Shown: one piece after another, positions 19,590 to 29,000 of the stretch
How the letters are laid out: the number at the start of each line of letters is the position of its first letter
Position numbering within the stretch: the stretch's first letter is position 1
Program-made: the position numbers and the translations under genes
NCBI GenBank assembly: GCA_034096865.1
Contig: JAWQFJ010020518.1
Span: 12,501 to 47,500, forward strand
Length of the DNA: 35,000 bases
Direction of reading: 5' to 3'
DNA from: Theodoxus fluviatilis
Lineage: Eukaryota > Mollusca > Gastropoda > Cycloneritida > Neritidae
The notes under the pieces: generated by a model
What the model saw: the letters and a program-made list of their open reading frames with translations, nothing else
What the model was told of the DNA's origin: nothing
Databases searched by the model: none

Positions 19590-19935
19590 GGATTTTGACT
19601 GGAAAGGTTTTGTCGGGAAGCATGGAAATGTTGCAGGCTGGAAAGGAGGATTTTGCGAAGCATGGAAATGTTGCAGGCTGGAAAGAAGGATTTTGTCGAG
19701 AAGCATGGAAACGTTGCAGGCTGGCAAGAAGGATTTTGTCGGGAAGCATGGAAACGTTGCAGGCTGGAAAGAAAGATTTTTTCGGGAAGCATGGAAATGT
19801 TGCAGGCCGGAAAGAAGGATTTTTTCGGGAAGCATGGAAATGTTGCAGGCCGGAAAGAAGGATTTTGTCGGGAAGCATGGGAATGTTGCAGGCCGGAAAG
19901 AAGGATTTTGTCGGGAAGCATGCAAATGTTGCACA
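19590..19935. repeat. About eight copies of a 41-43 bp tandem repeat
   Basis: The unit reads GGGAAGCATGGAAATGTTGC, AGGCTGGAAAGAAGGATTTT, GTC. Copies vary at GTC/TTC, CTGG/CCGG and AAATG/AACG. Both strands stay open in several frames because of the repeat (AGKKDFVGKHGNV-type peptides on plus). I treat it as a minisatellite. Confidence 0.92.
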
Positions 19936-20361
19936 GCTGAAGAAGGTTTTTGCCATAACGTTAAATTGAATAAGGTAAAGCTGTGTCTTTATGTACCGAC
20001 TTATCCCCCTTGTCTGGGTCTCAGACTGCTTTACGCTTTACCCCCTGATCACTGGGCTGCTTGATCAGTGCTTCACTGGCACCTGGCGACGCTCACAGTG
20101 AAGGACAGAACAACCACACAGGTACCACTACCAGCACCAACTTCACTCCTTGAGGAATATTCCAACCTATTCCTGCTCATGGCCGCATACAAGGGTCAAT
20201 CGCACTGCAGTGTGCCACCCCAACTCTCACAGGTGCCCGGTTATACCAAAGATTATAGGTTACACAAAGATAGTTCATTAGCTCATTGTTGTAAGGATCG
20301 AGACACGTTGCGCCCCAAGCGGGAATGAATATGGGTGAATCAAGGGAAGTAATCACACCGC
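19936..20361. other. Stretch with no recognisable gene
   Basis: Left flank of the TIR element at 20365. Short frames only. Confidence 0.35.
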
Positions 20362-20864
20362 TTAAGCCCTGCCTTAATAGCCCGAACGGTTGCACGGCGA
20401 CAGGCCCGTGCAGCTGTCGCCCGTCCCACTCGTTCAGCGAGAACTGGGTTCGCCCTTAACTGCCCGTGCTTCGTGCGCGCCGAACGCCCCAACAGCTAGC
20501 TCGCTCTTTTTCTGCGAGAAGGTGTCGGGGTAAAATTTGCTTGCAGCGCATGTTATGGGAGCTTGCTTCTCATTGGCTGAGAAACCGAATCTTCTTGGGA
20601 GGAGGTTTTGTTGGCTTCTCGCGACTGTTTCCACAATTAAAATGGCAAATATAATATACGGTTCGACCAGAAAACGCTGCATCTGTTGATACTCAAAACC
20701 CATCCAAAGAAAATATAAGCCATGAACAGCATTAATTTATCACAGCTGTATGTTGATTGCATCGTTAGGTTGTGAAAGCACTCACATTTTACAACTGGAA
20801 TGGAGGTCGACTCGCCCTCTGTGTGGACCAGCCGAAGGCAGGTTCAAGGACAACAATCACAATA

Positions 20865-21378
20865 GGCTTGTTCAGGAGTACTCAGCGCTGCATGAGCGCT
20901 TCATGTTGGCAATTGAGCTCTCTTTGCCACTCCTGAACGCCTAAGATGTAGTGCAGCGCTTCACTTGTTAAAGGGGAGGTAAATCTTCTGCGCCCCATGT
21001 TGTGTTGATAGACGCGAAGAAAGTGTTTTCTTTGCCACAGACATCGTTTATGCACGTTTACATGTATTCTGCATGAATAAAATCCACTACTGTGTCATCC
21101 TTACTTGCCAATTACTTGCACATACAGAGCGCTTGGGGCAAATAAAGCCCGTTCCAATCCCAAAATGATGTTTCTGAGGGTTATTTTACGCGTCGTCGGC
21201 CAGTGCGAGATCGAAGACGCCATTTTGAAATGATGCAAAATCATTCTGCATCATCTCGGATCGGTGATGCAGAGCGCTGCTTAGCGCTGAGTGAAGCACG
21301 CCCCAAATGGGCCGTTCAGGAGTAAATCACATGCAGCGCTGAGCAGCGCTTTGAATCGCTGCGCGTCCTGAACAAGCC
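20865..21378. mobile_element. MITE with GGCTTGTTCAGGA ends (514 bp)
   Basis: Ends GGCTTGTTCAGGA (20865-20877) and TCCTGAACAAGCC (21366-21378), perfect 13-bp inverted repeats flanked by TA on both sides. Each terminal 75-80 bp is itself an inverted repeat: TCCTGAACGCC at about 20931 on the left and GGCCGTTCAGGA at about 21310 on the right. AGCGCT palindromes are dense in both ends. No coding region. The ends resemble the left end of the Harbinger element at 25884 (GGCGTGTTCAAGA, also next to TA), so mobilisation by that or a related transposase is plausible. Confidence 0.75.
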
Positions 21379-22114
21379 TATAGTATTTATAATCTTTCCT
21401 GGTGTCGGTGAGGTCCGCGCGTCAGCTAGGCCTATAAATAGAAGTGCGCGAAGCTTGGCTGGGCTCGTATCAACAAGACTGAGTAATTTAGTCAAGAAAA
21501 CAGCAAATTTACAACGCATACTTCAATTTCAATGCAAAATTCGATGTAACACACAGCAAAAGAAGGTCATCGAAATACAGCCACGGTTAGACTCGACTAA
21601 GCTCCACAGTCAGAGGAAATCTGTTGTATGCGTGAACTCTCAACTCTCTCGCTGACGCTGTGCGTTCGCCTCTATTAAAATAACAACAACGCCCGGTTGG
21701 CGACGACAATGAAGACTGGGGGACTGCATGAGAAGGGGGAGCGGTTTGACAACTTGGTTTGGCCGATAAATCGCTATATAAACCATACTTTTACAATAAG
21801 AATTAGTACTCGCATTGGCAACGACTGCTATAGAGAATAGTTTCGACCAGAAGGATTTCGACCAGAATCAAAGATAAGAATAAGAATATACAGGTATGCA
21901 TCTATGATCCTCTTTGCATCAGATGTTGTATAGAAAATAATAGCTCACACACACCGGTTTATATGATACTAGACAGCAATCTGAGAGCACAGACCCTCAC
22001 TAAGTACGCCACAGTTTCTCTTCCGTGACCTCCATGACAACAATCTGAGTCGTCACCTCCGTCAAGTTCGTCGACACCATCCGAACGACAAGCAATTAAG
22101 TTAGGCCTTATAAC

Positions 22115-23130
22115 TTAATAGCCCGACTGTCAGACGGGGGAACCGGCGTTTGGAGTGTGATAAGTGATAGGTCTTGAAACTGATCCATAGCGTTGGCTTT
22201 CAGCGATAACAAAGAAGACGGGACTGACGTCATTTTCTTAATTACGTCATTCGGGAGGAGATTCGGGGAGTGGAAGAACTTTTGAAGGGGAGAATTTTGG
22301 TCTCGGGCCAGTTTTGGGAAGTTGAAAGACAACTTCGAGAGATTCCCTGTTTCCTGGGGGCTTGGTCTCATGACCCCTTGGTGCACCGAGGATTGTTGAC
22401 GTGGTCAGAGGAGGCTGAACGCTTTCTACACATGGCTGACCGCTAGTCAGTCGGTACCACTCCCTGATGAGAAACGGACATGCTCGACTACCTTCCGTTG
22501 CCTGGACGGTTGGTGGTGGTGTTTCCATGGAAGCGGTGGAGGAAGAGAAAGCCTTCTTGCCACCAGAATGAACAACACCGTGGTCTCTCCCTCTTGGTCC
22601 CGAAGATCTCCTGCCCATGTCTACAGAACCAGTGATGAGTAGAAATGAAACCTGTTTCTCCCTCTGTCCCCTGTGTTTCATAAACATCGGATGAACTTTG
22701 ACAAAGAATGAACTCTCAGTCTGATGCTAAGAACTCTGCGTACCAACATCATTGAACTCTCTCCTTTATTCGTCGTAATGAAGATGAACAATTATCAGGC
22801 TTTTATTCATGAAGATGAACAGTTATATGGCTTTAATTAATAATTGATACTGGCTGGTCATTTTTAAATTCTGATAATTCATGAAGAAGTACTTTAGTTT
22901 GATGTTGCATGTTTTGCCTGAAGATTCGGGTAATCCGTTTTCAATAGAAATTTGATATTCATTCCACCTCCGTGTCTTTATTGAGAGTTAGTCTATCTCT
23001 AAAATAGACAACAATGTTGTAACCCCCTTGGGTTGTAACAGGAGTCAGACGGCGCACTCTATTAAGAACGAACTCAGTTTCGGCGAGAACCCCAAACGCC
23101 CGTTCGTCCGTCTGACAGTCGGGCTATTAA
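22115..23130. mobile_element. Inner TIR segment, about 1.0 kb, TTAA at both ends
   Basis: A perfect 23-bp inverted pair: TTAATAGCCCGACTGTCAGA and three more bases at 22115-22137, complemented at 23108-23130. If TTAA is the target duplication, this would look like a piggyBac- or Kolobok-type MITE. If instead the true end is at 23139 (see the outer element), this is a subterminal repeat of the larger element. The two readings share the same right end and cannot both be simple insertions. Confidence 0.5.
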
Positions 23131-23142
23131 GGCAGGGCTTTA

Positions 23143-23615
23143 GAGACATGTAAAAACTGCATGTTTGTCGACGCGTTTCTGATGCGTTCCGATCATGTTT
23201 GTGAATAAATTTACGGTGTAATGTGTAATAAAATGATTTGCTGCAATAATGGGGGTGTTTTGGCTTTGTTTTTTGTAGCAGGCGTTGTGAAATCGAAATA
23301 TTTGGTTCATCAAAATGGATGGTTCTGCGCATGTCCGTGAGCCTAGCTATAGTCCGTTTAAACATTGCTCTGTCAGTGGAGATGCTACCGTTCGATTGCG
23401 TTCGTCTGCTAGCCACCTAGGTACATACGGTGAGGTTTGTTTACTTATCTTCTGTGGGTTTTGTGCAGAAAGTATACGTTAAAACAGTCTAATATGACTA
23501 TTTTCGATTAGTTTTTAATCTAATTAATATTTTTGCATGCTTTAACGCGGCCGAATCTTTGGCATAACTCCCCGGGCGTGCAAGTGGCATCATTGAAAGC
23601 TCGATAAATGATTCC
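23143..23615. other. Upstream region of the ZZ-finger ORF
   Basis: AT-rich DNA with AATAAA at about 23202 and 23229. A 123-codon minus-strand frame (23045-23416) has no recognised domain and runs into the transposon end, so it is probably spurious. Confidence 0.35.
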
Positions 23616-24164
23616 ATGAACAAGAGTCATCTTTCACCCCCGCCGTGTGAATTGACACCGTCCACGCAAGGACCCGTGAACCTCGAAGCACGTGAGGATT
23701 CAGCGTCACCTGGATGCGTGCAAGGTCGAGCCGCAAGTGAATCGTGCTGCAAGTCTCCTACTGTGCTGGATTTGAGCCAAGTGATGCACAGAGATGAAAA
23801 CGAAATATCGCCCCTTGCGCATGAAAGTAGAGTGCAACAGCTTGACACCAGCGAGAGCCCAAGCCCACCAGGATCTGACGGACCGGCAGGATGTGACGAA
23901 CATGCAGGGAAGAGTGCAGAAGCAAGCTCTCAGTGTGCTTTTGATGGTTCCATGTACCGTGAGAGCGCAAACTCATCGGACATAACGAAGGAATTGCAGT
24001 GCATGTCAGGGGAGGGGTGGTCCGTTGCGTGGTGTGACTGCTGCTCAGAACCCATTCGTACATCACCAAGCTTTGTCTGCCGAGTATGCCCTGACCGCAT
24101 CTACTGCACAGACTGCTTCGCCTCTGTTTCCCACCCAGATCATGACTTCCGCAGAAAACCGTAA
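23616..24164 (+). CDS. Small protein with C-terminal ZZ-type zinc finger
   Basis: Seen: an uninterrupted 182-codon frame. Residues 1-135 are Ser/Pro/Glu-rich and look disordered. Residues 138-178 carry paired metal ligands: Cys140 and Cys143, Cys155 and Cys158, Cys164 and Cys167, then His173 and His176. The order and spacing (CxxC, 11, CxxC, 5, CxxC, then HxxH before Asp-Phe) fit the ZZ-type zinc finger of dystrophin, CBP/p300, p62 and many ubiquitin-pathway proteins. Known: ZZ fingers bind protein partners, some reading N-termini of histone H3 or N-degrons. Inferred: a protein-binding adaptor of unknown pathway. The chosen Met is the first in the frame; its context (TTCCATGA) is weak. The frame may be an intronless gene or the last exon of a longer one. 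No clear AATAAA lies close downstream. Confidence 0.6.
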   Translation: MNKSHLSPPPCELTPSTQGPVNLEAREDSASPGCVQGRAASESCCKSPTVLDLSQVMHRDENEISPLAHESRVQQLDTSESPSPPGSDGPAGCDEHAGKSAEASSQCAFDGSMYRESANSSDITKELQCMSGEGWSVAWCDCCSEPIRTSPSFVCRVCPDRIYCTDCFASVSHPDHDFRRKP

Positions 24165-24479
24165 TTCTCGCAGCCGGGTCAGAATACAGATTAAGAACTT
24201 TAAAGAGTCACGAGAGGTATTTGCTATTTTAATCCTTACATTCCAGCTCGTGCTCATACCCAATGAATGATGACATTTACTGTTCGTTTTTCTTGTCCGA
24301 ATCTGAGAGTAAAATTATATCCTGATAAATGTGTAAGCTTAAAGGTCACACTGACAGAATGTAAGCTGCCCTGTTCTCTTCTGTGTTCCTATGTAAATAG
24401 TGTCTTAGTTTTTTTTTCGAGCATTCTTCTTTGCATCCCTACAGGTTCTACAATATCTTAATTTCCCATTATACACTAT
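24165..24479. other. Downstream region of the ZZ-finger ORF
   Basis: AT-rich DNA, probably 3' UTR and spacer. Only short chance frames. The LINE fragment on the minus strand ends near 24480. Confidence 0.35.
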
Positions 24480-25184
24480 TGTTCTCTTTTAAAAATCAGC
24501 AGCTCTTACAAGAGATGTTGAGATGAGTTAGTTGCGGCATTGACGTCGAAATGCTCACCAGATATAATGTCCTCAGTTCTATCTTCCGTCATAATATTAC
24601 GAAGATTACTAACATATTGATCAGTTGCATTCTCGTCCCAAATTATTTTCGTATAAGAAATCAGACCACTAGTACATTCATCAACTTTTGCAGTATGGTC
24701 AAATTCTCTGAGCGACAGCTCCAAGCACATATGAAGGAAAATGACAGATTCTCTCTCAAACAGATTTTGAAACAATGATAATAGATCTCTCGATGAAATT
24801 ATGTAGTCAATGACACTGCTGCCATTGGGCGAAACAAATGTAAATTTGTCAGATTCCCTTTCATTCAAGTAACCATTCAAGATACAAAGGTCAAAGACAG
24901 CACGCAAAGACAATAAGGCGAGTCCATAATCATTAACTATATCATCCTACGATAGCCGAGAGTCATAAAACATTTCATTTCTAACATCGAAAATGCTGTT
25001 ACTAGATGTATTCCATTTTGAAGTCCTCGCATTCAAGTCACCGCACAGGATAAGACTACAGTCATCATGCATGCAACTTACATCAAAAAGGCAATTTTGC
25101 AGCAATAGTATACTGTCTGTCTCATTAACAACATTATAGTAAGGTGAGCCAGATGGCGGAGCGTAAACGAAAAAGACAACAACG
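24480..25184 (-). pseudogene. LINE ORF2 fragment: APE-type endonuclease domain
   Basis: Reading the minus strand from about 25184 down: RDVVVFFVYAPPSGSPYYN, ILLLQNCLFDVSCMHDD, LILCGDLNARTSKW, then after one in-frame TAG (at about 24950) DDIVNDYGLALLSLRAVFDL and FTFVSPNGSSVIDYIISS. These match the order of apurinic-endonuclease-like motifs of non-LTR retrotransposons: YAPP.GSPYY, GDxNAR and GSSxIDY. The domain nicks target DNA for target-primed reverse transcription. It lacks its N-terminal third and all reverse transcriptase. The frame joins the ORF1 C-terminal segment directly upstream, so an internal deletion fused the two ORFs. Confidence 0.8.
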
Positions 25185-25878
25185 TCTCTTTCAGACCCTG
25201 CTCTCTGGCTTGCTGCAGATCCCGACGCTGCCTCGGTGTCAAGTCCCCCGATACTCCGACACCTTTAAGTTTCAGCTCATTCCTCCATTGAGTATGGAGA
25301 ACTTGACAGCTGTTCTGGCAACTTTGGCGATCAAGGGTCTCGATTTTCCCTGTCTTCTCGTGCCAAGCCTGTGAGCGCGAACAATGTCAGTAACTTGGAT
25401 TGGAGACTGCAGCATGGAGTTCACGATCTCCACGAACTTTCGCTCGCTGTCCTCATGCTCACAGTCAACCTCGGGAACCCCGTGCAGAATGAGGTTGTCC
25501 CGCCTGTCACGGATCTCGCGTTCTTCTATTTTTTCTTCTATTCTTTTGTAACTTTCGGCGATCAAATCTATATCTGCTTCTTGATCATCAATTTGGTCAC
25601 GCATGGCCCCTAAATCCTTTTCAATGGAGGAAAGCTTCGCGTCCAAATCACCTAAGTCATTTCTCATTCTGTCTATACTCCCTTTCATCCTTTCTTCCAT
25701 TTCATCCAATCTTCGCATAATCATTTCACCCATCCCTTTGACAAATCTATCAACATCCTCCATCTCACAAGGCCCGGGGTTACGCTCTACGCCGTTGCAC
25801 TGGAGCAAAATCCCACTCATGTCCACCACATAGCACACGGCTGTTCCCAACACCTCAGTGCGCGGCAACACAATCAGA
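25185..25878 (-). pseudogene. LINE ORF1-like protein with 2A-like N-terminus
   Basis: The minus-strand frame from Met at 25820 starts MSGILLQCNGVERNPGPCE, then a long charged coiled coil (about residues 25-115, with runs like MEERMKGSIDRMRNDL and SYKRIEEKIEEREIRDRR). An L1-type ORF1 nucleic-acid-binding segment follows (RRDNLILHGVPE, DIVRAHRLGTRR, RPLIAKV). VERNPGP matches the 2A ribosome-skipping motif DxExNPGP except for Gly in place of Asp. A frameshift near 25275 separates the last ORF1 segment (RNELKLKGVGVSGDLTPRQR). The 5' part continues in frame to 25878, where the Harbinger end begins, so the Harbinger element interrupts this LINE. Not functional: frameshifted, and fused by deletion to the endonuclease part. 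Confidence 0.8.
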
Positions 25879-25883
25879 CCATA

Positions 25884-25977
25884 GGCGTGTTCAAGACACC
25901 TACCGGTACGTACCGGTACGTACCGGTAGCATCTTGAACGACTTGTTACGGCTACCGGTACGTACCGGTACGTACCG
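25884..25977. promoter_or_regulatory. Terminal and subterminal palindromes of the Harbinger element
   Basis: GTTCAAGA (25889-25896) and TCTTGAAC (25932-25939) are inverted arms around a perfect 30-bp palindrome at 25900-25929 made of TACCGGTACG units repeated every 10 bp. A second block of the same units lies at 25952-25977. The Myb-like gene starts 43 bp later. Ten-bp phasing and dyad symmetry suggest sites for a dimeric DNA-binding protein, plausibly the element's own trihelix protein. It may also serve as the promoter region of that gene. Function is inferred. Confidence 0.6.
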
Positions 25978-26019
25978 CGCCCGAGAGCCGTTGCGCCCGC
26001 TGCGCCGTGCATAGCAAAA

Positions 26020-29000
26020 ATGGCGGATGTTGGAGAAATCTGCGAAGTCGCCCTAGTGGAAAGCGTTGGTGGCAGAAGGTTCAGCCTGCTACTACCGCCA
26101 AGACTAGCTGATATGATAGAAAAAGGTAAGCTGATGTTATGGTTATTTATTTATTTGCTATTTTACCTGTTTGTTCATACCAAATTTATTTCTATACCGT
26201 TGATGGGCGATTTAATATGTAGAAGATATAAATGGCGTGGCGACCTGTCAAGCGTTGAGCTGCTCGCAGCCCATCTGGACAGCGACAAGGTCAAATCATG
26301 ACTCAGACTGACAAATGTAAAACAGATGAGCTATCGTTCATAACAATTACAATCAGATAAATGAATGTTTGTCACAAGAAATTTATACAAACTATGTTGG
26401 CTTGTTTAGACTACAGTCAGGGTACTTAACGCCCTTAGTAATGTGTGAGAGGTAGGGCGAGATTCTTGCAACAACAAAACGTGGCATTTAAATGGTTGGA
26501 AATACAGAAATCTTTCACCCGCATGCCCACAGAGCAAGGAGGAGAACAGATAAAACAAAAGCTATGATGCCTTTATTGTTTAATCCGAGAGAGACTACTA
26601 TTTAAGGATTGCCAAGTATTTGAAACATGTATTATTGCAGATCATTTACCATCAACCGTCCTGGCCATTCTCCAACAGAGATATGGCACCCAAGAGGACA
26701 TTTCACTTTGTAAGTACTATAGTTGAACGACTGGATGCATTATAACCCATTAAGACAGCCCACAGATGACCATTATATTGAAATTTTTACAAAAGTATTG
26801 GATGTGAGAATGAAGCAGCAGCATCTTATGATGCCAAATAAGTCATTTTTAAGTTTACAAGGATTTGAGAAGCATGTATTATGTACAGAATGGTGCATTT
26901 ACAAGCCACTCACTTTACTCATTATCAAATTTATTATATCTTCCAATTTCAAGCCATTAAAATTTATTTATTTATGACGATTTATCTGGTGTTAAAATGA
27001 TATGCACATTTTAAGTGTAACAAATGAATATTGTAGTATTGTTGAGCATATCTGAAATTTAGTTTTACTTTATCATTGTTTATTTGCATTTCTATTCATG
27101 CAGTCCTCTGCATCCATGGGTAAGATAAGAGTGGCCTGATGTTAGAGTGCTGCATGCTTTAATTATCCAACCTTGCATTGAAAACCTTTATAAGCGAAAA
27201 ATAACATTTGCATTTAATCTTCTGCCTTTGCTTTTTTTCCCCCAATTATAAGAAGCTTTTGCTGTCCGCTTACCTCTTTGTGTGTATTTGTGTGGCCCAA
27301 GTAGTTCTGGCATCCCAACGCTTCATGGTGGTGGTCTGCTTTTTAGTTGCATCGTCCATTTGTAGTTAGGCCAACATTTTCATGTATATGCTGCTTGCAT
27401 TGCTTTAATAATGCATCTAAATAACACTTTCATCATTGCCTATCTTTGAAGTTGTTTTAAATGGAAATGCATGCACCATTTATGATAATGGAGTTTAGTT
27501 TCATGAGAGTTGCATGTACTTGGATTTCAGTTATATATTGGGAATCAGATGGAACAGCAACTGTTATAAAATACAACATTTATGAATTTGAAGAGCTTTT
27601 GATAATTCAAAATGAAAATGAAAATGAACAGGAAGTCTGTGTGCATGCATGCATGCATACATGTGTGTATGTTAAGGACGTCTATGTGACTTTAGCATTA
27701 AGTACTAGCATTTCCTGCAGATGAATCAACGACACAGTAATACCCTTTCCAACACTGATTGTGGTGTGTTGTTTTTTGCAGCCACAAGACAGGCATCAGC
27801 CGGTCCCTCTCAGCAGCCGCTGTCAGAGGCCCCTGAATCAGTCAGCCTGAGAGGTAAATGTAGGCATGTGTATCTATTCCTTGTTTCTGCAAATGAATGC
27901 CTACGTATCCATAGCCTCCCTGATGCTATTTGCAGCATCATTTACACTTCATCACCATTCCCTTCACATCCAGTGATTCATGGTGATACAATTCCTTCAT
28001 ATTGCTGTGCATGTCTTGCATGATAGACGTGTGTTGTGCGTGTGTGTATGTTGAGGACGTCTATGTGACATTAGCATTATGTACTAGCATTTCCTGCAGA
28101 TGAATCAACGACTCAGTAATACCCTTTCCAACACTGATTGTGGTGTGTTGTTTTTTGCAGCCACAAGACAGGCATCAGCCGGTCCCTCTCAGCAGCCGCT
28201 GTCAGAGGCCCCTGAATCAGTCAGCCTGAGAGGTAAATGTAGGCATGTGTATCTATTCCTTGTTTCTGCAAATGAATGCCTACATATCCATAGCCTCCCT
28301 GATGCTATTTGCAGCATCATTTACACTTCATCACCATTCCCTTCACATCCAGTGATTCATGGTGATATAATTCCTCCAGATTGCTGTGCATGTCTTGCAT
28401 GATAGACGTGTGTTGTGCGTGTGTGTATGTTGAGGACGTCTATGTGACTTTAGCATTAAGTACTAGCATTTCCTGCAGATGAATCAACGACACAGTAATA
28501 CCCTTTCCAACACTGATTGTGGTGTGTTGTTGTTTTTTGCAGCCACAAGACAGGCATCACCCGGTCCCTCTCAGCAGCCTCTGTTAGAAGCCCCTGAATC
28601 AGCCAGCCGGAGAGGTAAATGTAGGCATGTGTACCTATTCCTTGTTTCTGCAATGAATGCCTAATGTGGTGAACCAAATATATCACTGTCTTTTTAGTAT
28701 GTGGGACACTCATGACTATAAAGCTTTTGAGACTAAATGTGTATGTTTATGTTCTTATGCAGATCGAAGCCAGTGGTCACATGAGGCCACCCTGCTTCTC
28801 ATTAACGAGAGGCAGGAGAAGGACCACTTGTTCCTTCACAACACCACTCAAAGACAGGCATGGCGCAGAGTGGCCAGCTCTATGGAAGAGAGGGGCTACT
28901 GCTTCACTGCGGAGGACTGCTGCCAAAAATTTAGAAACTTGAAGCAGAGGTTTGTGTTTCTCATGCATACAATTGTAGCTGCTAGAATATTTATAGGATT

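Larger units (their letters stand above)
20365..23139. mobile_element. Outer TIR element, about 2.8 kb, TTA target duplication
   Basis: Perfect 21-bp inverted ends: AGCCCTGCCTTAATAGCCCG plus A at 20365-20385, and its complement at 23119-23139. TTA stands on both sides (20362-20364 and 23140-23142). A 3-bp TWA duplication is typical of PIF/Harbinger, which makes that superfamily my best guess. No transposase is seen inside. The interior has minus-strand frames of 146 and 92 codons (22247-22687, 22108-22386) that I do not recognise. A separate MITE (20865-21378) sits inside, and a second inverted copy of part of the end lies at 22115, so the history is nested. Alternatively the left end belongs to a different copy of the same family. 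Confidence 0.55.

Noticed and set aside
19590..19935. CRISPR-like appearance of 41-43 bp repeats
   Set aside because: The repeats are contiguous with no unique spacers, and the genome is eukaryotic. It is a minisatellite.
23015..23040. LTR-like end TGTTGTAACCC...GGGTTGTAACA
   Set aside because: It looks like the 3' end of an LTR, but no matching TGTTACAACC start, second LTR or retroviral-type coding region was found in the window.
27104..27119. Possible 16-bp micro-exon of the trihelix gene
   Set aside because: It has CAG and GTAAG borders, but its length would break the phase-1 chain needed to join exon 2 to the duplicated exons.
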